From: Mycoplasmoidaceae bacterium | Lineage (GTDB): Bacteria; Bacillota_I; Bacilli_A; Mycoplasmatales; Mycoplasmoidaceae | Assembly: GCA_024427265.1 (NCBI GenBank) | Contig: JAKSVP010000002.1 | Span: 3,285-67,284 of the forward strand | Length of the DNA stretch: 64,000 nt | Direction: 5' to 3' | In this document: one piece after another, positions 19,833 to 30,370 of the stretch | Layout of the letters: every line of letters begins with the position of its first letter | Position numbering within the stretch: position 1 is the stretch's first letter | Program-made: the position numbers and the translations under genes | Notes under the pieces: generated by a model | Seen by the model: only the letters and a program-made list of their open reading frames with translations | The model's database searches: none | What the model was told of the DNA's origin: nothing

Positions 19833-20801
19833 ATGAAAAAGATATTGATTCCAACATTATTAACATTATCATCAACACCATTAATTTGTTTAGCTGGGTG
19901 TAATGAACCAAAAGAACCTATAGGAGACCGCCTTGACTTTAATACATGTGATTGGTCAGAAATTATTAATGCATGTAATAAATTAGAAGAAGGTGAAATA
20001 ACAAATGCTGAATTTTGTAAAAAATTCAAGTTTGATTCAACACCAGCTAAAAATTTAAATGACTTTGTTGGTAAAACTAGAATAGTTAACATAAATAGTC
20101 AAGACCATATTGTAAGAGTCGATGGTGTTAAACAAGATTATTTAGATGAAACACATGAGCAACCAGTTGTTTTCACTTTTGAATTTGAAAATTTAATAAG
20201 TGGTGTTAATGGTAGTGCGATAAAGACTAAATGAAATACAGCTAATATCAAAAATTATTGAGAATCAACATTATGCGATTTTTTAAATAATGATGAAGAT
20301 GATGGCGTTACAAGTGTTTATGAAATGATTAAAGCATCTAACGAAACATTAGCTCAAGGAATTAAAAGCGTTAGTCGTGGAGTTAATACAGATGTTGATG
20401 AAGACAAAACATATGTTTTAATAACAAAAAATACAAAATTATTTTGTCCTGTATTAAGCAATTTATTTTCACTAACAGGTCTTAGTGGCAATGACCAAGA
20501 ATGAATTAGCAATGATGAAGCAAAACAATATTGCAATGAGGGTCAACAATATAAATATTATGCTAACCAAATAAAAAATGGAAAAGTTGTAATTGATGAT
20601 TCTAATAATGATTCTAAGTGGCAACATTATCCATGCATAATTAAGAAAGATTGCAAAAATGCAACTGATTATTATTGATTAACTTCACTAATAACAACAT
20701 CTGAAATTGAAGGTTCTGCTTGATATTGTTGTCCAGATGCTAAATTGTATTACCGTGTCGTAGACCAATTAGACCCAGTGGCACCTTGTTTCTGCCTTTA
20801 A
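19833..20801 (+). CDS. Lipoprotein of the YWL...PAFCI (DUF6273-like) type
   Basis: 322 residues, signal peptide MKKILIPTLLTLSSTPLICLAGC. An FNTCDWSEIINACNKLEEGEIT segment matches the CDWDFIDRKATALEYGEIT part of the gene at 5403, and the C-terminus YYWLTSLITTSEIEG...VAPCFCL is the same type of ending, so this is an intact, shorter paralogue. Surface location is expected. TATAAT directly follows the 5S-linked terminator, nine bases before the ATG. Confidence 0.8.
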
Positions 20802-20807
20802 TAATCA

Positions 20808-20835
20808 AAACTAGAGCTAAAGCTCTAGTTTTTAT
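20808..20835. terminator. Bidirectional terminator
   Basis: AAAACTAGAGCT / AGCTCTAGTTTT stem between the convergent lipoprotein and membrane-protein genes, with A and T runs on each side. Confidence 0.75.
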
Positions 20836-20836
20836 A

Positions 20837-21766
20837 CTATCACCAAGCTTTATCTGGTTTCTTGCTAAATTTGTTATAGTTTCAATATTGCCATCAAATT
20901 TTGCTTTTAACATCACCATATTTTCAAATTCAACGACAGAAAACAAAATTTTTAAGGACAATACCAAACATAGAACCTAAGAATAGAAGCATAACCATTA
21001 AGAATGGGAACATAGCTTCTCTTGGTAACATTGTGAAGATATCATGCACAGCATGATATTCTCCAACAAACAAGTCTTCCCCTGGAACTCACATTGCTTT
21101 AGCTTCAGCAACAGTGATATAGTCATTAGGAACTAAACCTGAAGCAAATCATCTTGTTCCTGTTGCACCTATAACAATACCTACATAACCTAAGAAGATA
21201 ATAAAACTACCTAAAGATTCAAGTCAAGTTCTTCAATTAGACTTAGGAGTATTTAATAATACACCTGTTGCAAGTAATATTTGCAAGGCGTGCATAATAA
21301 AATATCCTTTTTCTCTATTAAGACCAAGGAAGATAAATTCTGCAGTCATTTGAGCATTAATATCTCGTACTGCAGTATTTATTTCAGGCAAACCTGAAAG
21401 AGTTAATACACCACCAACTAATGCAATAGGAGCAAAGATTCTTGCTAACCTTCTACTTGGATCAGCTATTAACGAGATACAAGTTAAAGAAAAGAACATA
21501 GGACAAGCATCTAACATAAATGCTCTTGAAATAGTTTTACTATTTCAGAAAGAACCTGGAGTAGCATAAATTACAGTATGTGTAGATCAATATCTATTTC
21601 AATCTGAGACAAATCTTACACCAAATACTCAAAAGAATGAAATAACTGCTATTGCTAATCAAAACCAATATGTATTAGTTATAAACTTAATTTTGCTATT
21701 TAAAAAGATCATAGCAACAACTAAGCTAACAACTATCATTACTAAACCAAAACCAGCTCAATTCAT
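20837..21766 (-). CDS. Multi-pass membrane protein of unknown function
   Basis: 309 residues with about seven hydrophobic segments (for example FGLVMIVVSLVVAMIFL, FWLAIAVISFFWVFGV, IFAPIALVGGVLTLSG, PFLMVMLLFLGSMFG) and a Trp/Lys-rich cytoplasmic tail. Conserved-looking loops are DACPMFFSLTCISLI and GEYHAVHDIFTMLPREAMFP. It resembles the DUF5378-type membrane proteins of mycoplasmas, but I cannot confirm this; a transporter or sensor role is open. The five TGA Trp codons in the last 45 residues are a clear sign of code 4. Confidence 0.75.
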
Positions 21767-21870
21767 TACTTTGATCTCTCTTTATTAACAATATGTTAAT
21801 AATTATAAGATTATTATGAAAAAACTAGACATGTCGAAGACACATATTTTTGTTTATATATAATAAAAGT

Positions 21871-22716
21871 ATGAAACATAGTTTATTATTTACAATTCCA
21901 AGTCTTGCTTTAGTTGGTAGTTGTGGTCTAAGTATTAGTGCTTGTAAACCCCAACAACCAGTGATTACTTATAAATCAATGGAAGTGCTTACATTTCAAC
22001 CATTTTTTAGTGGTACACATGTTGAACCAACTGTAAAAGGCTGAGAAATACCAGATGGTTTTGATGCTTATACTGATTTATTACCAGGTGCAGGAGATTA
22101 TCTAAAAGATCATATTGATACTATTGAATATAATGGTCCTTCCCAAGACGCATATATTTGTGCTGATTTACTAAGTAAATTAGGAAAGAACCAAATTATT
22201 ATGTTTGAAGGACATGGTTCATTTACTTCTTTAGGTATCCAAGATGATCCATACACTTATAGTGTTATGTGAACGGGACGTACTTGAGGTACACAACCTG
22301 TTTTGCAAGATGACATTGATGAATTTAGAATTATTAATGCAGAAGGTAATGAAGCAATCTCTATGTACTTTATTGAACAATATGTGGGAGATCTAGATGG
22401 ATCAATTGTTTATTTAGGAAATTGCTTTAGTGGTCGTGAAGTAACATTTGCTCAAACATTTTTAAATAAAGGTGCTGAAGCAGTTATTGGTAATTCAGAT
22501 ACTATTCAAGTTGCCTACAATAGTTTAATTGAATACACAACAATTAAAAAATTAGGGGAAATAAATAAGAAAACTAAAAAACCATATACACTATATGAAG
22601 CATTGGAATATGCTAAAAGTATCTATGGTAAAACTGATAAAGAAAAATATTCTGCAGCAAACGGAGCTGAACCAATACTATTTGGTAATCCTAATTTCCG
22701 TCTATCTAAAAACTAG
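21871..22716 (+). CDS. Caspase/C25-like cysteine peptidase lipoprotein
   Basis: 281 residues with signal peptide ending LSISAC. IIMFEGHGSF (about 108-117) gives the His, and SIVYLGNCFSG (about 179-189) gives the Cys, in the order and spacing of clan CD (caspase, CHAT, gingipain-type) peptidases; the chain then continues FLNKGAEAVIGNSDTI, the usual next strand and helix. It is therefore a surface-anchored putative cysteine protease. Leaderless start: TATAAT nine bases before ATG. Confidence 0.7.
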
Positions 22717-22766
22717 AGCTTAAATACTAACAATTAATGGTCAAGAAGTAACTATTCATACAAATT

Positions 22767-22795
22767 AAAAAAACTAGGGCTGTCCCTAGTTTTTT
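22767..22795 (+). terminator. Terminator
   Basis: AAAAAACTAGGG / CCCTAGTTTTTT with a short loop, after the caspase-like gene and directly before the promoter of the next lipoprotein. Confidence 0.8.
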
Positions 22796-22814
22796 ATTTA
22801 TATATAATGATTTT

Positions 22815-23513
22815 ATGAAAAAGATTTTAATACCAGCACTATTAACAACTAGCATTGTCCCAATGGTTAGTATGATTTCTTGTGGTGAAGATTTTAAACC
22901 CGCTCCAGAAGAAAAAACAATTGTAATAGATGGAATTCCATCTGAACAAGTTCAAGGAACTGTGGCTTCTATTGGAACACTTGATGTAACTATCTGGATG
23001 ATTAAAGGAGATAGAAGAGAAAATATTACACACGATGCAGATATTGTTTTCACTTCTGGCATTTCATCCTCATTATCATATGTTAAACAATATGGTCAGA
23101 TCATGTGAAATGACGATATCACCTCTGGTTCATATCCTATTAATTTTGTCGCTACTTATGACAACATCAATTCAGATGAATATACATTAAATTTATATAT
23201 AAAACCAAGACAAGGTGGATTACAGTGTTATGGAACAAAGAGTTCTTATGAAGCAAAACTAAATACGGAAGGTAAATCAGATAAGATTTCAATTGTATAT
23301 GTCGATCCTTTCCGTCCTGTTGAAATTGATGTAACTTCTCAAGTAATTACATCAATAACAGCTTCCTCATCTTGCTTATGATCTTGAGATCCAACCGGCT
23401 ATATGTGTTGGACACCAACAAAATCTGAAGTTCAATATAGAGCTTTAGTATCTTTTGATTATACAGGTGGATACATTTGAACTTGACAATTTACACTTTA
23501 TCTAGTACCATAG
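22815..23513 (+). CDS. Lipoprotein of unknown function (Ig-like)
   Basis: 232 residues, signal peptide MKKILIPALLTTSIVPMVSMISC. The mature part is beta-rich with TIVIDGIPSEQVQGTV near the start and SYEAKLNTEGKSDKISIVYVDPFRPVEIDVTS near 130-165, a segment closely matched in the frameshifted gene at 37832-38538. The pattern of short strands suggests one or two immunoglobulin-like domains. Trp-rich C-terminus (CLWSWDPTGYMCW). Surface adhesin or binding role is only a guess. Confidence 0.75.
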
Positions 23514-23521
23514 CAAACATA

Positions 23522-23548
23522 AAAAAGAGCTAAAAGCTCTTTTTTAAT
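23522..23548 (+). terminator. Terminator
   Basis: AAAAAAGAGCT / AGCTCTTTTTT stem directly after the stop. Confidence 0.8.
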
Positions 23549-23549
23549 A

Positions 23550-23649
23550 TTAACTACCTAGATTAAATAGTCTAGAAAATCTTGTGTTGAAAGTTGTTAA
23601 ACTAAATAATCTTAAGACAGAATAACATATAGATTACAAAATCCATATA
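23550..23649 (+). repeat. Promoter repeat with lipoprotein operator (inverted copy of 33030-33128)
   Basis: About 100 bases, apart from small differences, recur on the opposite strand at 33030-33128. It includes the palindrome ATAGATT-ACAA-AATCcAT (23626-23649) just upstream of the -10 box of the GxGYxYP gene. Confidence 0.75.
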
Positions 23650-23665
23650 AATATAATATAGATAT

Positions 23666-25480
23666 ATGAAAAAGTTATTACCAATTATCTTAACAAGTTT
23701 AGCCCCTGTTACTGCTTTAACTACAGCTAGTTTAGCTAGTTGTGGTGAAAAACATATTAATAATGGTGGACTAATCCATGATGAAGATGTGTACTTCCGT
23801 ACAGCAGAACTAGCAGATACGATTAAAGTTATTGACTTAAGTGGGTTTGAAAGTGATTTGAGAGATGATATTAACACCACTTTCCAATCATTACAAGGAC
23901 TAATAGTCCAACAAACAGGAAAAGCCGAATTGTTTGTTAAAAGTGGTGTTAATGAACGTGATCGTTGGTTATATGATATGCAACATAAATACCACTTTCA
24001 CATTAAAGTGGTTAACGCTGTAGAAGACAAAGATGATACATATGATATTTGAGATGTTCTAGAAGAATATAAAGAAATATTTAATAGTAAATATGTTTTA
24101 TATGTAAAGGCCGATGCTAAGTCACAAAAAGACGACGAAAGAAATAATCCATCTATTAACAATGCCACAATGATTAGTGCATGTGACCATTATTTAATGG
24201 CCAGTGCTCAACTATTAGCAAAATATGATAACATTTTTACAAAACTAGGTATTACAGAAGGTGCTATTGGAGTTGCTGATCCAATAACAACTTTCAACAC
24301 CTATATGGATTCAACTAGAGAAAGTCACCTTAACAACAATATGTTGTTAAACCAAGATCCAGTAGATTTTGTTTTAAGAGACTATGCTATTGCTGCTAAG
24401 ATTCCAACAATATGTGTTGGTTTATTAAGTGACGATCCAGGAACAAGTCAAAGAGAAATCGTTGCATCAAAAATGAAACCAAACTCACCAATCTTTGGTT
24501 GAAGTCATGGTTTTACAACAGAATATAGTGGCTGTGGTCCAGAACAAGATTATTTAATTTGAGCAACAACTCATAAATTTAATGTTTTAGCTTCTGATCA
24601 TTGCTATAACTTATCATTCTATTCATATGATAAAACAGATGAACCATATAAACAACATAAGCAAGAGAAACTAACTGCTGATCCAAACAAACACTATTTA
24701 GCAATAGTGATGTCAGATGGCGATAACATTCAATGAATGCAAAATGATTTTCTAACATCTGGCGAATATTGAGGAAGCCCATATCGTGGAGAATTCCCAA
24801 TTAGTTGGACTATTTCTCCAACACCGATAGATTTAAACAATAGTATATTAGAAGAATTGTATGCAACAGCAACAGACAATGATGAACTAATTGCTGGACC
24901 TAGTGGTTATGCATATATCAACCCAGGTTGATATTGACAAGATGATTTAAAAGCTGACTTTCAAGAATTTGCTCAACGTACAGCAGGTTATATGCATGAC
25001 TGTGATTTGTCTATCGCTAACCCGCTAGACTTTAAATATCCAAATTATGATCCAGAACATCCAGGTGTGGTTGATTCTATGAAACCATATATGGATCAAG
25101 ATCAAATTAAAGGTTTAGTATGATCATTAGATGGCTTATCTCTAGATGGTCATGGTTCAATTGATTGAATCAATGACAAACCATTATTAAGTTTTAGAGA
25201 AGGTATTTGAGATAATCCTTATCTATGACGTGATAAAGTTCTAGAAAGAATTAAAAATTATCCACGTGACATCCATGATATTGATGGCTATACTGCCTTA
25301 GTAGTTAATGTGTGAGCATCAGAAGGTAAGATGTACAACATTAAAGAATTTGTTGACCAATTGCCTGATGATGTAGAGCTTGTCACAATCAGTCAATTAT
25401 TACAATTAATTAGTGATAATGTTCCTCATGTTCATGATGTTCCAACTGATTTTCCTATCCCACCAGAACCAGGACAATAA
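23666..25480 (+). CDS. GxGYxYP-family lipoprotein (putative glycoside hydrolase)
   Basis: 604 residues, signal peptide with lipobox LASC (Cys about 27). The family signature is present as GPSGYAYINP near 410, with the characteristic YLAIVMSDGDNIQW near 345-358 and WTISPTPIDL. Known mainly from Bacteroides and other gut bacteria, the family is predicted to be glycoside hydrolases on genomic context; activity is not well established. Here it would be exposed on the cell surface and could act on host or dietary glycans. The promoter carries the palindrome shared by the lipoproteins at 34-37 kb. Confidence 0.85.
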
Positions 25481-25507
25481 AAAAAGAGCTTAAAGCTCTT
25501 TTTTAAT
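25481..25507. terminator. Bidirectional terminator
   Basis: AAAAAAGAGCTT / AAGCTCTTTTTT stem between convergent genes. Confidence 0.8.
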
Positions 25508-26253
25508 TATTTACTTGGACGAACAGTGATATTTTTAAAGTAATTAGAAGTGCACCATAGTAAATTGCCTCATATGAAATCACAAATAAAGCTGGCTAAA
25601 TCTGGATCAGGGCGGTCCATTATTTCTTTAATAACATCTCTATTGTATGTTTTATTGTTATCATTAACAATGAATTTGTCTCCATCTTTTGTAATTTCTG
25701 GCATTGTAATTGAGTATTTTGTATCTTCCTTTTTCATATAATCACTGACAAAACCTACATTAGTGTAACTTTGGTACATATTATATTCACAAGTTATAGG
25801 CATATTTTTAATAGTAAATGTTCGATTCTTAAATTCTAATGTGCTTTCATTATATTTAATAGTTCCATCAAGAAGTATTTTTCCATCAAATCTGAAAAAA
25901 TTTGGGTCCATTAATTTTTCAACATCATAAATCTTCTTAGTTGTGAATGATATTTTTCTTAAATCGAAAGAATCTCCTTCATCTTCAGCAGCTTTATAAA
26001 TAGAATAAACCATATCATCTGAAAAAATCTTCTTGTTAGTGCTTGTTAGATCATCATGGTATGCTACAGTTAAGGCATTCACATTAAGTACACTACCAGG
26101 TCTTTTTGGATGTATTGGTAAATATTCTCCTTGTCCTTTTTTTCAAGAACATGTATAACCAGTTTTACCTTTACTACATGATGTAGCTAGAGGGGTAGCA
26201 ACACTTGCTACACTAGCTATAGTAGCAAATGGCAATATATACTTTAATTTCAT
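25507..26253 (-). CDS. Lipoprotein of unknown function
   Basis: 248 residues, signal peptide MKLKYILPFATIASVASVATPLATSC. The body is charged and beta-rich (FDGKILLDGTIKYNESTLEFKNRTFTI) with no family I recognise. It ends VRPSK at TAA 25507-25509, inside the shared terminator. It is convergent with the GxGYxYP gene and divergent from the flavin reductase. Confidence 0.75.
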
Positions 26254-26307
26254 CTTTCAATTCCTTTAATTACCTATATAGTAATTATATAAATATATAA
26301 TTTAGTT

Positions 26308-26847
26308 ATGAAACAGATTAAATTAAAAGATATTAAAGTTAACCCATTTAGTTTAGTAGGCAATGGCTGAATGGTTATTTCCGCAGGCAATAAGAGAGCT
26401 TATAACATGATGACAGCAAGCTGAGGCCATTTAGGAGCACTATGAGGTCATGGTCTAGATGGCAAACCAACAGCTGAAATCTTTGTTAGACCAACAAGAT
26501 ATACAGATAAATTTATTAAAAAGAGTAATTATTTTGTTTTATCTTTCTTTGACCACAACAAATATAAAAAAGATCTTTTATATATTGGTAGTCATTCAGG
26601 AAAAGACGGAAACAAAATTAAACATACAAAGTTACATGTTCAATTTATTGATAATCTTCCTTGCTTCAAAGAAGCATGTTTAACATTGATCTGTAAAAAG
26701 ATCTATGTTGGTATGATTAAAGAAGCAGGATTTATAGATAAGAAGATTATTAATGAATTTTATAATGAAAAAGCACCAACAATCTATAACAAACCAGATT
26801 GACATAATGTATATGTTGGTGAAATAGTAAAAGCATATAATAAATAA
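26308..26847 (+). CDS. Flavin reductase-like FMN-binding protein
   Basis: 179 residues with the FMN split-barrel signature: YNMMTASWGHLGALWG near 35-50, VRPTRYTDKFI near 63-73 and NYFVLSFFD near 77-85, matching flavoredoxin/flavin reductase-like proteins. It would bind FMN and pass electrons in the cytosol; the partner is unknown. It has no signal peptide. A lipoprotein gene follows 12 nt downstream. Confidence 0.8.
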
Positions 26848-26859
26848 GAGGTAATAAAT

Positions 26860-27267
26860 ATGAAAAAATGACAAATTTTAATTCCTAGTGTAATGGTTGC
26901 TAGTACACCATTAATTATTTTAGCCGGATGTAATAAGAGTAGTGGTGTAACATTTAAAGTACAAGAAAAAAATTTTACAGCTTCTGGAAACACAGGTCAA
27001 GGACAATTATTGTGAACACCAGCAACACATGATATAACATTTATATTATCTGGATCACATTTTACTTATGATGGTGGTGTCGCAACTCAAGTAATAATTG
27101 CACCTACTATGAAAAAGGGACAAGCTAGTGTTACAATTACATTTGAAAGTGAAGTTGAGGCTGATCTTACTAATGGTGTATTAAAATTCCAATATAAAGA
27201 TATGACAACCGGTAAAACTGGAACAAAAACAATTAGAAATATTACTGTTTCTCCATTGTCACTATAA
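26860..27267 (+). CDS. Small lipoprotein of unknown function
   Basis: 135 residues, signal peptide MKKWQILIPSVMVASTPLIILAGC. The mature domain is a single beta-sandwich-like stretch (ITFILSGSHFTYDGG...ASVTITFESEVEADLTNGVLKFQYKD). It is co-transcribed with the flavin reductase by spacing (12 nt, AAGAGG site). Confidence 0.75.
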
Positions 27268-27273
27268 TTGTAA

Positions 27274-27306
27274 ACATTAAAACTAGAGTTAACCTCTAGT
27301 TTTTTA
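27274..27306 (+). terminator. Terminator
   Basis: AAAACTAGAGGTT-type stem (AACTAGAG/CTCTAGTT) plus T run. A second short T-rich remnant, CTAGTTTTCTTTT, lies at 27355-27370. Confidence 0.75.
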
Positions 27307-27379
27307 TTTATAAAATGAAGTTGAAAGGTCAAATAATAAGGCTGGAGGTAAAACTCTAGTTTTCTTTTATAATAAAACT

Positions 27380-28717
27380 ATGAATAAAAAACCTGTTGTT
27401 TTAATTGTTGAGTGTCTTTCCTCATCAATTAACTATTTAAAAGATTTAGAAGAAAGAGGATATCAAGCAGCTGTGCTTGAATCACCTATTATTAGAAAGA
27501 ATCAACCAGCTTGATATTCGTATGATTTATTTGGTGCTAAGCAACCAATCATTTTATCTAGACATGAAAAGTATGAAGATACTTTAAAGGAAGTTAGAAA
27601 ACTTAATCCAGTACTTATTGTTACTGGAGCTGACCATGGTCTTGAAATGTGTTTAAGACTGTCAAATGATTTAGGTTTACAAAATAATCTAATTGAAAAC
27701 TTACCTAAGATGAGAGATAAATATATTTCTCAAAGAACATTGAAAGAACATGGTATTAGATGTATTGAAAGTGTAAGATACACAAATATGGATGCTGCTT
27801 TAAAGTTCTTTAAAGCTCATAACAATAAGATTGTTGTTAAACCAGCTAAAGGTGTTTCATCAATTGGCGTATCAGTTTGTACAAGTGTTAGTCAACTAAA
27901 GAAATCTATTGCTTTAGCACAAAGCAAAAAGAATTATTCTGTAACTAACAAACAACCAATTCTGCAAGAATTTATTGATGGAGAAGAATATATTGTTGAT
28001 ACTGTTTCATGTAATGGTATTGTAAAAGTATCATCGATATACCATTATCACAAAAAACAAATCAAAGGATATGCGCCAGTATATTCATGAACTACCTCTC
28101 ATTCTCCTAATGAGAAAGAGATTAAACCAATTGTTGATTATGCCTTAAAAGTAGTAAAAGCAGTAGGAGTAGAATGAGGACCAGTTCATGGAGAATATAA
28201 AGTAGATAAAAAAGGTCCTGTCTTAATTGAAACTAATTGTCGTATTCCTGGTGGAAGTATGCCAAATACTTTCCTAGATGCCATTTGAGGCCATCATGAA
28301 ACTAATTTAGTTCTAGATGCTTATTTAGAACCAGATAAGTTCTTAAAATACCCAACGCTTATTAAACCAAAAGCTTTTGGTATTCTAAAACACTTTATCT
28401 TAGATAAACCTATCTATATAAAGAAAGTAACACCAGATAAAGCTTTTAGAGGTATAGCAAGTTTCCATGCTTTTAATATGGGCTTTGATGCTGCAGCTAA
28501 AAATCGTTGGTTACATAAAACAATAGACTATGAAACATCTGGTGGTACTGTCTTTCTAGTTAATAAGAATCAAAGACAGTTACAACTTGATCTTAGAAAA
28601 CTAACTGATATAGAACATCATCGTTTAGATTTACTATATGATATTGGCACTCCACCTAAATCTAAAAAGAAGAATAAAACACACTTAAGAGATTTAGTAA
28701 ATGAGAAAGGAAAATAG
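27380..28717 (+). CDS. ATP-grasp carboxylate-amine ligase-like protein
   Basis: 445 residues. MRDKYISQRTLKEHGI (about 110-125) opens the ATP-grasp fold, KIVVKPAKGVSSIGV (about 155) is the nucleotide-binding loop, ILQEFIDGEEYIVDT (about 195) follows, and VHGEYKVDKKGPVLIETNCRIPGG (about 270-293) holds the Mg-binding Glu and Asn with the R-x-x-GG loop. This matches carbamoyl-phosphate-synthase-like/L-amino-acid ligase ATP-grasp proteins that form peptide or amide bonds. The substrate is unknown. Cytosolic. Confidence 0.85.
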
Positions 28718-28738
28718 AGCTAGGCTCTATTTTTGTTA
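28718..28738 (+). terminator. Short terminator
   Basis: AGAGCTAGGCTCT stem followed by a T run, between the ligase and the acetyltransferase. Confidence 0.6.
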
Positions 28739-28759
28739 GTTATAATTAAGTTATAAATT

Positions 28760-29377
28760 ATGATTGAAAATCCAAATGTTAAACATCCATTAAAAGGGAA
28801 TAAATTAACATATATCAAACCAACAATTAAAAACAAAAAGAAAATAATTGTTGGTGATTATAGTTATTATGCTGGTGATAACTTTGAAAAACAAGTTACT
28901 CATTGTTATCCTTGATATAAAGAAAAACTAGTAATAGGTAAATTTTGTGCCATAGCACAAGGTGTAGAATTTATGATGAATGGTGCCAACCATTTATTAA
29001 CTGGTGCTAGTAGTTATCCTTTTGGAATATTTAAAGGATGAGAACATACACCATGAGCAAAACAAAAGAAGTTTACTAATAAAGGTGATACTATTGTGGG
29101 TAATGATGTATGGATTGGACAAAAGGCAGTAATCTTGCCTGGAGTTAAAATAGGAGATGGTGCCATTATTGGTGCTTATGCAATAGTAGCAAAAGATATT
29201 CCGCCATATTCTGTTGCCGTAGGCAATCCAGCCAAAGTAGTTAAAAAAAGATTTAGTCAAAAGGCTATTAATCATTTATTAAAGATCAAGTGATGAAACT
29301 GACCAGCAAAAAAGATTAAAGCCAATCTTGATATAATTACCAATGGTAATGAAAAACAAATAATGGGATTAAAATAG
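28760..29377 (+). CDS. Hexapeptide (CatB/Vat-type) acetyltransferase
   Basis: 205 residues. [11 protein letters not shown] and [21 protein letters not shown] match xenobiotic acetyltransferases, with the catalytic His in GANH (about 77). Left-handed helix repeats follow ([55 protein letters not shown]). The C-terminus [14 protein letters not shown] is also typical. The family acetylates streptogramins or chloramphenicol, but most chromosomal members have unknown substrates, so drug resistance should not be assumed. Confidence 0.85.
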
Positions 29378-29378
29378 T

Positions 29379-30341
29379 ATGAAATTTAAATTAATATTAC
29401 CTACATTAACTATGGCTGTTCCAGCCTTACTTCCAATGGTTTCATGTGGCCCTGGAAGAAACACTCCAGACTTACCAGATGGTAAGCTTATATGAGAATA
29501 TGGTGATGGACCTTATTATTCTAAGATTAAGGCAGCTAAAGAAGAAACTGTCAATACAGAGAAAGCAAATGCAGAATATTTTCATGATGTGGCAAACAAT
29601 TTAAATATCATGGCTGATGACTTTATGTCATCTGAATATGGTAATGTTCCAGGCAGAAGAGATGTAACTTACTGTTCTTTTGAATGTAGTGTTGCTAATA
29701 CTGAACAACAATTAATGAATGTAAAAATGGACGTAAAAATAACTGATGGAGAAGGCGGAGAGATTGAATCCTCTATAGAATTTAAAAACTTTAAATTCTT
29801 ATTGACATTTGTTAATAATGAAGCGGTCGTTACACCTGATTGAAAGTATGTAGATACAGATAATGATTGAGAGTGTGAAGCCATTATAGATGAACGTTCT
29901 TATTGAATTACTAAAGAATCTACTACTGGTGATAAAATCCTTCTTAAAGAAGAAATCTTTAAATATTGTAGATTTAAGTCACATTATTTTATGAATAAGA
30001 CAATAAGTCCAGCACAACCAACATTTAGTGTAGTTGCCCAAGAACAATCTAGTCAAATCAGAACTTTTCAACTAAAAGAGATTACTGAATATAGTCATTG
30101 CATACATGTTGCCTATGAAGCAACTTTAACAATTAATACAGATTTTCCTCTTACCGCTGATAAAGTACTAGTACATTTCAAAATTAATGGTAATGACATA
30201 CCACAATCCTGAGACACGTGAAGGGAAATGGTAACATACAGTAGTTCTACCTATTCAAGAAATATGGATATTACGATTCTTGATCAATCATTTATACCTA
30301 ACGGTGCAACAATTGAGATTCAATATACAATACAAGGATAA
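29379..30341 (+). CDS. Lipoprotein of unknown function
   Basis: 320 residues, signal peptide MKFKLILPTLTMAVPALLPMVSC; the ATG overlaps the acetyltransferase stop region (one base between), so it belongs to the same transcript. The mature part has an Ala/Glu-rich helix (YSKIKAAKEETVNTEKANAEYF) followed by beta-rich sequence. No family recognised. Confidence 0.75.
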
Positions 30342-30342
30342 T

Positions 30343-30370
30343 AAAAAGAGCTTTTAGCTCTTTTTTATTT
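30343..30370. terminator. Bidirectional terminator
   Basis: AAAAAGAGCTTTTAGCTCTTTTTT stem-loop between convergent genes. Confidence 0.75.

Noticed and set aside
28760..29377. Considered as a streptogramin or chloramphenicol resistance gene
   Set aside because: The fold is right but most chromosomal members of this group have unknown substrates, so no resistance call is made.
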